Origin: Desulfobacterales bacterium
GTDB lineage: Bacteria > Desulfobacterota > Desulfobacteria > Desulfobacterales > SpSt-501
NCBI GenBank assembly: GCA_030834695.1
Contig: JAUQXK010000077.1
Location: forward strand, 1-54,673
Reading direction: 5' to 3'
Length of the DNA stretch: 54,673 bases
A program made the translations under genes and the position numbers. Shown in pieces: positions 17,782 through 26,888 of the stretch; the first letter of the stretch is position 1, and each line of letters starts with the position of its first letter. The notes beneath the pieces are model-generated. The model was not told the origin of the DNA. It did not search any database and was given only the letters and a program-made list of their open reading frames with translations.

Positions 17782-18366
17782 ATGGCAAAGCGGTTGAATG
17801 GACAGTTTGCATTTTTTCAGGAGTTCCTCAAACACCCGCTCCAGATCGGATCGGTTATTCCCAGCTCAAGATTCCTTGAGAAGCGTATTATAGAGGCTTC
17901 CGGAGTCGTTTCGGCTAGAACGATTGTGGAACTGGGTTCAGGTACCGGCGGGACGACCCGCGCCATACTTAGTGAAATGCCGCGGAATGCCAGGCTGCTG
18001 AGTATAGAAATCAATCCGCATCTGCACGACTCCGTCAGCAAGATCTCGGATGACCGCCTCATCGCTCATCTCGGAAACGCTTGCGAACTGCAAATGATTC
18101 TTGACCAGTATGGCATGGACCGCCCGGATGTCGTAATTTCGGGTATCCCGTTTTCCACCATGAGCCACCGCTCGGGATCCCAAGTCGTCCAGGCCATCTC
18201 GTCTCTGCTGGCAACGAACGGCCGTTTCGTGGCGTACCAGGTAAGCAAGCGAGTCGCCGAACTGTGTCGCCCCTTCCTGGGAACCGGGCAGATGGAAGTG
18301 GAGATTCTCAACATTCCGCCGGTGCGCGTCTACCAGTGGGAGAAAAACGGCGCCCATAGGTTTTGA
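17782..18366 (+). CDS. SAM-dependent methyltransferase, phospholipid N-methyltransferase-like
   Basis: The protein has 194 residues from the ATG at 17782, which follows GCAGGAG. The SAM-binding motif IVELGSGTGGTTRAIL is followed by LLSIEINPHL. Later SGIPFSTM and the C-terminal NIPPVRVYQWEK recall bacterial phospholipid N-methyltransferases of the PmtA type and the related rRNA adenine dimethylase fold. The N-terminal FFQEFLKHPLQIGSVIPSS is also typical of that group. Methylation of phosphatidylethanolamine is possible but unproved. The gene lies between the tautomerase and DJ-1 genes. Confidence 0.8.
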   Translation: MAKRLNGQFAFFQEFLKHPLQIGSVIPSSRFLEKRIIEASGVVSARTIVELGSGTGGTTRAILSEMPRNARLLSIEINPHLHDSVSKISDDRLIAHLGNACELQMILDQYGMDRPDVVISGIPFSTMSHRSGSQVVQAISSLLATNGRFVAYQVSKRVAELCRPFLGTGQMEVEILNIPPVRVYQWEKNGAHRF

Positions 18367-18406
18367 AAGAATCGACCCACCGAGCGGTCCCGAAAGGAGG
18401 TTTCGT

Positions 18407-18943
18407 ATGCGGCTGGCCGGCAAGCGCGTTGCGATCCTCGTCGCCGAAGCGGTTGAAGACCTCGAATTCTATGTGCCCCTCATGCGCCTTCAAGAAGAAG
18501 GCGCCGACGTCATTCCCGCCGCAATGGACCTCAAGCCGATCCGCGGCAAGAATGGGCTGGAAATCCTACCGACTGCGCGCATCGAATCGCTTCAAGCCGG
18601 CGATCTGTTTGCCGCGGTCATACCCGGCGGCTGGGCGCCCGACAAACTCCGACGCTACCCTGCCGTGAACCGGTTGATCCGCGAGATGGATGCCGCCGGC
18701 AAGATTATAGGGATCATCTGCCATGGCGGGTTGGTGGCGATTTCGGCCGGAATCGTGCGCGGCCGCCGGGCGACCGGCTCTCTGGGCATCAAAGACGACC
18801 TCACCAACGCGGGAGCTGCCTGGGTGGACGCTCCCGCGGTGCGAGAGGGAAACATCGTGTGGGGGCGGGTCGTAGCCGACATTCCGGCGTTTTGCCGCGA
18901 ATTGGTTGCGGCCCTGGTAGAAGCCGCAAAGGACGCGCCTTGA
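18407..18943 (+). CDS. DJ-1/PfpI family protein
   Basis: The protein has 178 residues, with AAAGGAGG before the ATG. The fold is recognised by VAILVAEAVEDLEF, the elbow AVIPGGWAPDKL and the nucleophile Cys105 in IIGIICHGG. A Glu in EDLEF is placed to contact the Cys. The family includes glyoxalase III, deglycase-like and stress proteins; it is cytoplasmic. No particular substrate can be assigned. Confidence 0.88.
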   Translation: MRLAGKRVAILVAEAVEDLEFYVPLMRLQEEGADVIPAAMDLKPIRGKNGLEILPTARIESLQAGDLFAAVIPGGWAPDKLRRYPAVNRLIREMDAAGKIIGIICHGGLVAISAGIVRGRRATGSLGIKDDLTNAGAAWVDAPAVREGNIVWGRVVADIPAFCRELVAALVEAAKDAP

Positions 18944-19114
18944 AGCCTTGATGTTGCTGACGCGCCGGGCATAGAGCCCTTCTTCCATCTGAATGGTTGC
19001 CTCTGGGCTATCGCTCAGCCGCTGGCCGTCTTCACCTTTCGCAAGATATCCCCGTCCGGTTTTGCTGGGGGCAGGCTTATTCTCTGAATCAATTAATCCC
19101 ATGGGAGGGCCGAC

Positions 19115-19351
19115 ATGAAAATTAGCCAGCACATCTTGTATTTCGTCTTTGGCGCCATGCTGACACTTGGCTTGGTTTTTATCGTAGGGACCGGCCCGAA
19201 CAGCCCCCAAGTCGGGCGCTATCAAATTTCCACCTGCCTCAAACGCGAATGGGTTTATGTTTATGTAATTGACACCGCTACGGGCATCGTGAAATTCGTT
19301 GATGAGAAAAATGAAAACAAACCATTTGATGAAATCAAATCATCCAGATAG
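19115..19351 (+). CDS. Small single-span membrane protein
   Basis: The protein has 78 residues, with GGGAGGG eight bases before the ATG. Residues about 8-27 form one hydrophobic segment (ILYFVFGAMLTLGLVFIVG). The rest contains Val/Tyr strands (EWVYVYVIDTATGIVKFVDE) and a charged tail. It is either a signal-anchored periplasmic protein or has an uncleaved signal. I do not recognise the family. The good ribosome site and amphipathic pattern support a real gene. Confidence 0.65.
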   Translation: MKISQHILYFVFGAMLTLGLVFIVGTGPNSPQVGRYQISTCLKREWVYVYVIDTATGIVKFVDEKNENKPFDEIKSSR

Positions 19352-19896
19352 AGCGCGCGAGCATCAATGCCGACGAGCGACGCTCCGGCGCATCTCCGCC
19401 GAACCAATCCGTTGCCGCCGGTAATGCAAAAATGTTCCACTCCTCGGGGGCTGGCCGGGTGACCTTCTCCCGCACCCTTTTGATCTAATCTTCAGAGATT
19501 GACCCATCTGATTCAGTCCCGGCACTCACGGAGAGCCTGTATTCGCACGATTCTCTCGCCGTAAAGGCCTATTTTCTATCTCTTGGAGTTAATTTTATGT
19601 GTTAATTTATGCCATAAAATAGAAATAATTATTCCCAGAAAATAAAATAAAAATTCCCTTTTTCTTGCGCACCTGAAATGACATATTTTCTAAGTGGCTG
19701 AAATAGCAAAACGCGAAAACCCAAAAAATCCGGCGCAGATTTCGCATATCAGTAAATCCCAGGAAGGCCTTTGTACACCTACCGGCAACTTCCAAGCAGA
19801 CGGTGTCACAATAAGTATCCCATCAAATCTGGCTGGCGCATTTCTGATAAAGAATTTTTCTGATAGGAGCACCATCCCGAACCGAAGATTTCCTTC
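19352..19896. other. Intergenic, turning AT-rich from about 19560
   Basis: Bases 19352-19560 have the local GC-rich composition and show no gene. From about 19560 the DNA is much richer in A and T, with stretches such as TTAATTTATGCCATAAAATA that could hold a promoter. A GTG-initiated frame at 19694-19900 is listed separately with low confidence. The composition break suggests imported DNA extending to about 20510. Confidence 0.5.
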
Positions 19897-19900
19897 ATGA
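19694..19900 (+). CDS. Possible small protein upstream of the MerR-like gene
   Basis: This 68-residue frame starts at GTG and stops within TGA at 19898-19900, overlapping the ATG of the next frame at 19897 (ATGA). The overlap would suit translational coupling. Composition is mixed and no family, signal or domain is seen. No convincing ribosome site precedes it. It may be only leader sequence. Confidence 0.22.
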   Translation: MAEIAKRENPKNPAQISHISKSQEGLCTPTGNFQADGVTISIPSNLAGAFLIKNFSDRSTIPNRRFPS

Positions 19901-20508
19901 CAAAAATATTTTTTCCCAGCGGCGCCGGCCTTACGCCAAAGGCACAAACAAATATGCGAGGCCCAAAAATGACCACAACTGGTATGACAACCCGTTTCGA
20001 CAAACACAACCCATTGAAGCCATTATTGCCGAAATCCCTTAAGGGAAGCCGTGATACCACCTTCACCTACTCAATTCTTGATGTTTCACGCATATTGGGA
20101 ATTGAAGTATCAAGAGTTCGCGATTGGATAGTGAAAGGCTTTATTATACCATCTTGGCATTTGGCAATGGCGAGAGGGGACCGAAATCTCCTCACTTATG
20201 ATGATTTGTGCTATGTTTATTTATTCCAACAACTGAGATCAAAAGGAATGCACCGAATCCCTATTGCTTTTATTGTTAGTGAAATTGCTAAAACGGGCTT
20301 AACCAAGAATTTGAAATCGGGTCATAGGTATATGGTTTGGAATACCAAGTATCCTAAAGAGGGAGGGAAAGTAGCAATCTCGGCTAAAATTCCGAATTCG
20401 ATAATAGATACTTCCTTTCAAATGCTGGTGGTTGACCTGCTAAAAGTTAAAAGCGAAGTCGATCGAAAAAATGAAAGGAGGGGAAGCAAAAGACTGCCGT
20501 CTGCCTAG
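19897..20508 (+). CDS. MerR-like helix-turn-helix protein in AT-rich DNA
   Basis: The frame encodes 203 residues; the true start may be the ATG at 19969 or 19984, since no good ribosome site is seen at 19897. Around residues 60-120 a MerR-type winged helix-turn-helix is visible: FTYSILDVSRILGIEVSRVR, then DWIVKGFIIPSW and LTYDDLCYVYLFQQLRSKGM. The rest, with many Lys and Ile, has no recognised effector domain. Codon use is strongly AT-biased compared with all neighbours. It is probably an accessory DNA-binding protein of unknown target. Confidence 0.65.
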   Translation: MTKIFFPSGAGLTPKAQTNMRGPKMTTTGMTTRFDKHNPLKPLLPKSLKGSRDTTFTYSILDVSRILGIEVSRVRDWIVKGFIIPSWHLAMARGDRNLLTYDDLCYVYLFQQLRSKGMHRIPIAFIVSEIAKTGLTKNLKSGHRYMVWNTKYPKEGGKVAISAKIPNSIIDTSFQMLVVDLLKVKSEVDRKNERRGSKRLPSA

Positions 20509-20704
20509 CGGCCAGATTGTCTGAGAAAAATGGCTAAACCGTTTTGCCCTGCCTCATCGCGGTATCTTTCCAATTATCCGGGTACTGAAACGGATGCTGG
20601 TTTCGTTGAGCGGTTCGCACCTTAGTTCTCCTGCTGCGTTTCCATATACCTAACAGCCACCTAACTCTTTGACGGGAACGATCATCGACCGGGCAGGATT
20701 AAGC

Positions 20705-21274
20705 GTGAATAAACCGCCATCGGACCAGGGCGTCGTGAAGAGGCGCCGGATGCGCTACATCGACCAGATTGAAGAGCTCCAGGTGCTCCTGGAAGACGCC
20801 GACTATGTCGGCGTCAAGGCAGTCGAGGGCGACGTCACGCTCCAGGAATTCCTGACAGGCATGTTCGCCTACCGGCCGGGCCTTATCCGGTTTATGTATC
20901 GGGTGAGGTCCGGCCTGATCAGACTGCTCGGCATCCGCCAGCAGCCGCTCCCGGAGATGGACGAGTGGATCCCCAGGGAGGTCCCCATGCTCTCCTGCGG
21001 GAACATCTGGTTTTTCTCCGTTTCCCTGGCCCGCGAAGACTGCTACTGGATCGGCTGCTGCCCGGAGGAGTCGCACTTGACCGCCTTCATGGGCGTGGTG
21101 GTCGAACCCCTTGAAGGCACCCGCAAACGCTTTCACTTCGTCACGATCGTCCGCTACAAGCGCTCGGCCGGGCGCCTGTATTTCCTGCTGATACGCCCCT
21201 TCAACTGGTTTTTCGTGAACCGGCTGGCCCAAGCTGGGCTGGCGGGAAAAAGCGCGAACGCCGCGCGATCCTGA
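20705..21274 (+). CDS. Protein of unknown function, DUF2867-like C-terminus
   Basis: The frame is open from a TTG at 20669; I prefer the GTG at 20705, which has AGGA eight bases upstream, giving 189 residues. Residues after the start are basic (VKRRRMRYIDQI). The centre has LQEFLTGMFAYRPGLIRFMYRVRSGLIRLLG. The C-terminus, HFVTIVRYKRSAGRLYFLLI followed by RPFNWFFVNRLAQAG, resembles DUF2867 or SRPBCC-fold proteins in which strands precede a closing helix. No catalytic site is apparent. It converges on the ligase gene with a gap of about 20 bases. Confidence 0.65.
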   Translation: MNKPPSDQGVVKRRRMRYIDQIEELQVLLEDADYVGVKAVEGDVTLQEFLTGMFAYRPGLIRFMYRVRSGLIRLLGIRQQPLPEMDEWIPREVPMLSCGNIWFFSVSLAREDCYWIGCCPEESHLTAFMGVVVEPLEGTRKRFHFVTIVRYKRSAGRLYFLLIRPFNWFFVNRLAQAGLAGKSANAARS

Positions 21275-21295
21275 TGCATATAAAGCAGAGCTTCT

Positions 21296-22822
21296 TTATT
21301 TCTGCTCGCCGCCGTATTTCTCCTTTACCTTGGCCCGGTCGGGCGAGCCGTTGGCGAGCAGCGGCATCGCGGAGACGAACTCGACGTACTGAGGCTTCTT
21401 GTAGCTGGCGATGCGCTCTCCGACGAACTTGGAGAGGTCTTTGGCCGCCAGGCTCTGCCCGGGCTTCAGCTGGCAGACCGCCTTGATGCCTTCTTTCCAC
21501 TTGGGATCGGGAACTCCGATCACCACCGCCGTCGCCACCGCAGGGTGTTCCAGAATCGCCTTCTCCACCTCGGCCGGATAGACATTCTCTCCGCCCGGCT
21601 TGATCAATTCCTTCTCGGGCTTGCGCCCCGCGTAAAACAGGAACCCATCCTCGTCGAAGCGTCCCAGGTCGCCGGTGTGATGCCAGCCGCCCCGGAGAGC
21701 GTACGCCGTGTCTTCGGGGAGGCCCCAGTAGCCGTTGAAGACCATGGGGCCCTTGACGGCGATCTCCCCCACTGTACCCACCGGAACGTCTCGCTCGCTG
21801 TCGTCCAAAAGTTTGACATCGGCCAGGGGAATGGTCTGGCCGGCCGAGCCGGGCCGGTCGTTGTATCGGCCGAGCGTTGCGATGGCGGAAGTCTCTGTTT
21901 GGCCGTACATCACATAGAACGTCCCGCCGGTCTGCTGCTGGTATTTCTCGATGGTTTCGGGTGCCTCGATGCCGATCACGTGCTGCAGGGAGTCTATCGG
22001 CTTGCCGGATTTCACCTGCTGCTCCAGGATCGAGCTCATGATCGGGGCGAAGTCGAACATCACGGTCACCTTCCGGTCCGCAATCAGATCGACCGCCTGA
22101 GCCGCGTCGAACTTGCTCATGTTGATGTTGAGCGCGCCGACGTGAAACGTCATGGTCGCCATGAAAAGCCCGCCGACGTGAAACAACGGCAGCAGGTTGA
22201 GATGCACATCCGCCGGCGACAGGTGCATGAGCAGGTTCAGGTGGACATTGGCGCTGATGAAATTGCGGTGGCTCAACAGCGCGCCCCGCGGCCGGCCGGC
22301 AACGGCCGCCGTATGAATGATGGCCAGGCCGTCCGAGTCGCTTACCTCGGTTGGATAGACACTGGCTCCGGATCTCAACAGAGTACCGAAATCCTCGAAT
22401 TGCCCCGCCGGCGCCTTGAGACTGAAATACCGCTTCACCGAGGGCAAACGGTCTTTAGCCCTATCGATCATGGAGTGGTATTCGGCGTCTACGAATAAAA
22501 ACTTCGGCGTGCCGTCGCTCAGGTTGAAGTTGACCTCATCGGCGGAGAGCCGCCAGTTGATGGGCAGGATGACAGCGCCGAGCGCGGCGGCCGCTCCATA
22601 GAGCAGAAAGTACTCGAGGCTGTTCTTGCCCAGCACGCCGATTCGGTCGCCTTTTTGAATTCCAGCCTGCTGCAGGCCCGCGGCCAACCGATCCACCTGC
22701 TGTTTCACTTCCTCAAAAGTCAGGGTGCGCTGGTCATCCACTTCCAGCCAGGCCGTCCGGTTCTTGAAGCAGACCGCGTTACGGTTGATCAGGTCGTAGA
22801 ACGTATAGTCATGCAATCCCAT
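21296..22822 (-). CDS. AMP-dependent acyl-CoA ligase with altered core motifs
   Basis: The protein has 508 residues from the ATG at 22822; a longer frame adds 20 residues without support. The acyl-adenylate fold is clear: VMYGQTETSAIA, HTGDLGRFDEDGF, GRKPEKELIKPGGENVYPAEVE. Two motifs deviate. The P-loop is HTAAVAGRPRG instead of TSGTTGxPKG, and the C-terminal motif reads LLANGSPDRAKVKEK, with Ser where the adenylation Lys of NGK normally sits. It may still ligate CoA by other residues, or have changed chemistry. It is the last gene of the leftward liv cluster. Confidence 0.85.
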   Translation of the reverse strand: MGLHDYTFYDLINRNAVCFKNRTAWLEVDDQRTLTFEEVKQQVDRLAAGLQQAGIQKGDRIGVLGKNSLEYFLLYGAAAALGAVILPINWRLSADEVNFNLSDGTPKFLFVDAEYHSMIDRAKDRLPSVKRYFSLKAPAGQFEDFGTLLRSGASVYPTEVSDSDGLAIIHTAAVAGRPRGALLSHRNFISANVHLNLLMHLSPADVHLNLLPLFHVGGLFMATMTFHVGALNINMSKFDAAQAVDLIADRKVTVMFDFAPIMSSILEQQVKSGKPIDSLQHVIGIEAPETIEKYQQQTGGTFYVMYGQTETSAIATLGRYNDRPGSAGQTIPLADVKLLDDSERDVPVGTVGEIAVKGPMVFNGYWGLPEDTAYALRGGWHHTGDLGRFDEDGFLFYAGRKPEKELIKPGGENVYPAEVEKAILEHPAVATAVVIGVPDPKWKEGIKAVCQLKPGQSLAAKDLSKFVGERIASYKKPQYVEFVSAMPLLANGSPDRAKVKEKYGGEQK

Positions 22823-23001
22823 GGCTTCACCACCTTGGCATCCGAACCGGCGCACCGAGACCAAACACCTCCCGTGTCCCACTGCCGAATGAGCGTAGGT
22901 TCGGTAACTGAATCAAATTTTTTGACGGGATTCTTTTGGGACTCCGCCTCCGAGCCGCAGCGGCCCGGAGGCGGTCATCACGATTCGAATGGTTCAGCGA
23001 A

Positions 23002-23604
23002 TCACGGGTATTTCGCCTTGAATGCCGCGACCTTGATGATCCCGTCCGCCTTGAATACGGCCGAGCCGTTGCGCACTTCCACTGGAAACGCAAAGTCGGG
23101 CGCGGTGGTCCACCATTTTTCGAGCATGTCCCAGGGTTTCTTGCCCATCTTCTGGAGGTCCATGCCACCGACCACCCCCAGGCTCATGAAGGCTTCGAAC
23201 ATGCCGAACACGCAAGGCACCCTCAGTTGAGTGGTTTTGCCGGCCGGTATCCAGATCTCATCCTGAGACCCTACGGTATTCAGTTCGAAGCCTTCCAGCG
23301 CTACCGTGAACTTCATGTTGTCCATCAGCACTGGGAAATCGTTTGTATTCTTGAGGTTGAAGATGAATGCATAGATCAGCGGAGCCCCGTTGTTGCCCGG
23401 CTTGGCGTTTTCCGGGAGGCTGGGCTGAACTTTGTTGTTATAGAACCAATACCCGAAATAGCTCGGGATTTCGGCGTGGCTCAGGGTGACTTCCGGGGTT
23501 TTGAAAGTGGCATCCGAGGCCTTTTGAACTCCGGCGCAGCCGGCCAGCAGAAAAGCGGCTACGGCCAGGCCGAATAACGTCATCAAGACGGATTGCTTTT
23601 TCAT
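23002..23604 (-). CDS. Lipoprotein with LEA/WHy-like domain
   Basis: The protein has 200 residues from the ATG at 23604. The signal peptide ends in a lipobox, LAGC, so it should be lipid-anchored to a membrane. The remainder is beta-rich (YAFIFNLKNTNDFPVLMDN, VEVRNGSAVFK) and resembles the WHy/LEA_2 immunoglobulin-like fold; this is a judgement by eye. It lies between the LivF gene and the acyl-CoA ligase gene in the same direction and may assist envelope handling of the transported substrate. Confidence 0.75.
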   Translation of the reverse strand: MKKQSVLMTLFGLAVAAFLLAGCAGVQKASDATFKTPEVTLSHAEIPSYFGYWFYNNKVQPSLPENAKPGNNGAPLIYAFIFNLKNTNDFPVLMDNMKFTVALEGFELNTVGSQDEIWIPAGKTTQLRVPCVFGMFEAFMSLGVVGGMDLQKMGKKPWDMLEKWWTTAPDFAFPVEVRNGSAVFKADGIIKVAAFKAKYP

Positions 23605-23629
23605 GACATCCTCTCCTGTCACGTTGTAG

Positions 23630-24442
23630 TTAGGTCAGCCATCGTTTGCGGCGCTTGTAGTGTTTCACGTCGCGGAAACTCTTCCGTCCTCCGAGGTCGG
23701 TCATTCCGAGGTAGAAGTCCTTGATGTCCGGATTCTCGCGCAGCTTCTCGGCCGAGTCGTTCATGACGATGCGGCCGCTTTCCAGCACGTAGGCATAGGG
23801 CGCCACATTCAGGGCGAGCTTGGCGTTCTGCTCCACGAGCAGGATCGAGATCTTCTCTTCGGCGTTCAGACGCGTGATGATGTTGAAGATCTCGTGAATA
23901 AGCAGCGGCGCGAGACCCATGGACGGCTCGTCGAGCAGAATCAGCTTGGGGCTGGTCATGAGCGCCCGGCCCACCACGGTCATTTGCTGCTCTCCGCCGC
24001 TGATGAAACCGGCGGTTTCGTTGCGCTTCTGGTAGAGCCGCGGAAAGTAGTGATAGACCATCTCCAGCCCCTCCTTGATGGAACGGCCGAACTTGCGCAT
24101 GTGGGCGCCGACCTTCAGGTTCTGCTCAACCGTGAGGTGCTCGAAGACCCGACGGCCCTCGATGACCTGCACGATGCCCAGCTTGGCGATCTTCTCCGGC
24201 GGCATCCGGTCGATGCGCTGCCCCATGAACTGGATCGAACCGTCGGTGACCTGTCCGTCCTCATGCTTCAGCAGACCGGAGATGGCCTTGAGGATGGTGC
24301 TTTTGCCGGCCCCGTTGGCGCCCAGCAAAGCCACGATCCCGCCATCCGGGACTTCGATCGAAACCCCTTTGATCACCAGGATGACCTCGTGGTACTTTAC
24401 CTCGACGTTGTTGATCTTTAGAATGCTGTTGTCGTCCTGCAA
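23630..24442 (-). CDS. livF: Branched-chain/HAA-type ABC transporter ATPase (LivF type)
   Basis: The best start is TTG at 24442, with GAGGAGG about 12 bases upstream; the longer frame runs into the substrate-binding-protein gene and is unlikely. The 270-residue protein has Walker A GANGAGKST, signature SGGEQQM, Walker B LILLDEPSMGLAP and the switch-region His replaced by Gln in LLVEQN, typical of LivF. A basic C-terminal tail (KHYKRRKRWLT) is unusual. It powers uptake together with the permeases and LivG encoded upstream in the same cluster. Confidence 0.9.
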   Translation of the reverse strand: MQDDNSILKINNVEVKYHEVILVIKGVSIEVPDGGIVALLGANGAGKSTILKAISGLLKHEDGQVTDGSIQFMGQRIDRMPPEKIAKLGIVQVIEGRRVFEHLTVEQNLKVGAHMRKFGRSIKEGLEMVYHYFPRLYQKRNETAGFISGGEQQMTVVGRALMTSPKLILLDEPSMGLAPLLIHEIFNIITRLNAEEKISILLVEQNAKLALNVAPYAYVLESGRIVMNDSAEKLRENPDIKDFYLGMTDLGGRKSFRDVKHYKRRKRWLT

Positions 24443-24479
24443 GGCTACCCGACCTCCTCGGGGAAGTGCTCCGTAAGTA

Positions 24480-25709
24480 TTACCAACCCAGCCATGACTG
24501 CCATTTATCCGGCCAACGGCCCTGCAGATCGGTGACCTGGACCAGCTGGAACTTGCCGTTCTTGTATTCATAAACCGGCACTTTCCCGGAAACCCGGTGA
24601 TCGGTGCTGGTGTAGGTGAGCTTGGCACCGCCCAGGCCGAGGTCGAAATCCTTCATGGTTTCGAAGCCCTTCTGGAGGATGCCCTCGCCGTTCAGGGCAC
24701 CGGCCTTGTCGGCCCGCTTCATGGCTTCCCACAGGGCCAATACATTGGACCAACCCTGGACCGTGCGGCTCAGGCGCTTTTCCTGCGGGACCCCCGGATT
24801 AAACTTCTTGGCGTATTCCACCACCGTGGGCATCAAGGGCGTGTTTTCGCCGTAGAAAGCGTTGACCGTGGCGGCCATGGCCCCTTCCGCGGCCTTGTCC
24901 GCCAGCCGCGGCAAATTTTCGTCAAACCCCCAGAGGTTCATGATGTGGTCCGCGCCCAGCCCCAGTGCGTAGGCGTCACGCATCGTGGCGGAGACCGACA
25001 TGGTGGTGTTGCCGTGCCACACCACGTCCGGTTTGAAGTCCTTGAGGGACAGGACCTGGCTCTTGGTGTCGACCGCGAACAGGGACACGTCCTGATCCGG
25101 TCCGATGTCGAACCCGAGCAGCGTGGCCTGGTCCTTGATGGCCTTGATCGGGGCGCTGGCGTAAGGCGATGCGAACATGTAGGAGCAGGCAAACCGGGGC
25201 TTGCGCTTGCCGAAGTCGGCGTGCTTGGACCAGCGTTTGTCGAACCAGGCCGTCAAGGTCGCGCGCGCGTTGGAGGAGTAGTCAGTGGCCGCAAACAGGT
25301 TGTAAGGGGTCTTTTTGGGGTCGGCCAGATGCCCGGAGTAAGAGGCCGAGACATAAGGCATCTTATCCGCGGTCACGGTCGGCGCGAGCGCCTCGGTGTC
25401 CCCGGTGCCCCAGCCTTCCACCGCGACGGCCCCCATGCGTTTGAACAGCTTATACTTGGTCAGGGCCTCCGGCACCCGGTAACCGTAGTCGAACTGCACG
25501 AGTTTGATCGGCTTGCCGTTGACTCCGCCGTTGTCGTTGCAGTAGTTGACTGCTTCGCCAATGCCGAGGGCGTAGTCCTTGCCCACATCAGAAGTGGCGC
25601 CCGTCATGTCGTTGAGGGCACCGATGACGACTTCGGCCGCCGATGCCGTTGAACACACCCCGGCGGCGACCACGATCGCGAACACTACCACCAATGCTTT
25701 TGCCTTCAT
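24480..25709 (-). CDS. ABC transporter substrate-binding protein (LivK type)
   Basis: The protein has 409 residues with AAGGAGG before the ATG. A Sec signal ends near CSTASAAE, so it is periplasmic. The type I periplasmic-binding fold is recognised by VVIGALNDMTGATSDVG and repeated alpha/beta units. Members bind branched-chain or hydrophobic amino acids, or carboxylates and aromatic acids in anaerobes. Because two acyl-CoA ligase genes share this cluster, a carboxylic acid ligand is more likely than leucine; this is inference. Confidence 0.9.
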   Translation of the reverse strand: MKAKALVVVFAIVVAAGVCSTASAAEVVIGALNDMTGATSDVGKDYALGIGEAVNYCNDNGGVNGKPIKLVQFDYGYRVPEALTKYKLFKRMGAVAVEGWGTGDTEALAPTVTADKMPYVSASYSGHLADPKKTPYNLFAATDYSSNARATLTAWFDKRWSKHADFGKRKPRFACSYMFASPYASAPIKAIKDQATLLGFDIGPDQDVSLFAVDTKSQVLSLKDFKPDVVWHGNTTMSVSATMRDAYALGLGADHIMNLWGFDENLPRLADKAAEGAMAATVNAFYGENTPLMPTVVEYAKKFNPGVPQEKRLSRTVQGWSNVLALWEAMKRADKAGALNGEGILQKGFETMKDFDLGLGGAKLTYTSTDHRVSGKVPVYEYKNGKFQLVQVTDLQGRWPDKWQSWLGW

Positions 25710-25779
25710 GCCTTCCTCCTTTCAATCAAGGAAAGGGTTGAGAAAAGCGGTTGGGAAGTTGGGTTGCACGTGCCGATAC

Positions 25780-26880
25780 CTAATAGGAAAACGGCCACAG
25801 GTTGAAGTAGTTCTTGGTCTGCCACCAGCGGTAGGCCAGGCCGTTCGGCTCGAAGATCATGAACGCGCAGATGGCCAGACCGAAGGCGGCTTCCTTGATG
25901 AAGAGAAAATCCATCAGCAGTTTGGGATAGCTGGCGGCCAGGGGAATGACGGCCATCTGCAGCAGCTCCATGACCACCACCATGAAGATGGAGCCGAAAA
26001 TCGTGCCGTGGATCGACCCGACCCCGCCGATGAGGATCACCCCCACCAGCCACAGCGACCAGAACCAGGGGAAATGCTCCGGGCTGATGGCCGCCAGGTT
26101 GCTGATCCAGAAGGCGCCGGCCACCCCTCCGATGAAGCCGGCCACGAAGAAGGCGAACAGTTTGTACTGCACGACGTTGATCCCCATGACTTCGGCGGAG
26201 ATGTCGTTGTCGCGGATGGCCACCCAGGCCCGTCCGACCCGCGAACGGAGCAGGTTGAGGACGGCCGCAGTCAACACGATCACCAGCGCGATCATCATGT
26301 AGTAAATCTTGAGGTCGCTGTCGATCACCCAGGGGCCGATCTTGATGGTCCCCGGCGGAAGCGAGAACGCCTGACCGCGGCCGCCGATCTGGCTGATGTA
26401 CTGGGTGATCACGAAGTCCACCGTGATGAACTGGGCCGCCATGGTGGTCAGGATGAGGTAGAACCCTTTGACCTTCGCCGACGGCAGGCCGAAGATCACG
26501 GACCAGATACCGGCCGCTACGGCAGCGATGAAAATGCTGAGCGGATACGCCAGCCCCAGATCCAGCAGCAGCTTCGGCCAGGGAAATTCAAGGATCAGGA
26601 GCGTGCTGGTGTAGGCACCCACCGCCAGAAACGCCGCATGTCCCAGCGTGACTTGACCGCAGAAGCCGATCAGCAGCTGCACTCCCAACGCGCCGAGGGC
26701 GGTGTAGCCGATCTGGTTGCAGACGCTGAGCCAGTACTCGTCGGCCACGTAGGGGATGCCGATGAACAGCATCAGCATGAGCGCAATCATTTTGCCCTTG
26801 ATGAATCGGGTCTGCCACCAAGCGTGGTCTTCGTGGTAGTTCTGGTGGTACTCGCCGCAGGGTAAAAAAGTCGTAGACAT
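25780..26880 (-). CDS. livM: ABC transporter permease (LivM type)
   Basis: The protein has 366 residues with about eight to ten hydrophobic segments. The family motif GFCGQVTLGHAAFLAVGAYT is present, and RVGRAWVAIRDNDISAEVMG is the cytoplasmic coupling region that contacts the ATPase. GGVGSIHGTIFGS lies near the C-terminus. It forms the inner-membrane channel with LivH. The gene lies between the LivH and substrate-binding-protein genes, all leftward. Confidence 0.92.
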   Translation of the reverse strand: MSTTFLPCGEYHQNYHEDHAWWQTRFIKGKMIALMLMLFIGIPYVADEYWLSVCNQIGYTALGALGVQLLIGFCGQVTLGHAAFLAVGAYTSTLLILEFPWPKLLLDLGLAYPLSIFIAAVAAGIWSVIFGLPSAKVKGFYLILTTMAAQFITVDFVITQYISQIGGRGQAFSLPPGTIKIGPWVIDSDLKIYYMMIALVIVLTAAVLNLLRSRVGRAWVAIRDNDISAEVMGINVVQYKLFAFFVAGFIGGVAGAFWISNLAAISPEHFPWFWSLWLVGVILIGGVGSIHGTIFGSIFMVVVMELLQMAVIPLAASYPKLLMDFLFIKEAAFGLAICAFMIFEPNGLAYRWWQTKNYFNLWPFSY

Positions 26881-26888
26881 ACGTCGCT

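Noticed and set aside
18566-19225. Minus-strand frame antisense to the DJ-1 gene, partly protein-like in the gap 18944-19114
   Set aside because: It has no stop until deep inside the DJ-1 gene, no convincing ribosome site, and most of it is the complement of a clear gene.
22930-22982. GC hairpin CCGCCTCCG/CGGAGGCGG downstream of the lipoprotein gene as a terminator
   Set aside because: No T-run follows on the minus strand, so it cannot be called an intrinsic terminator.
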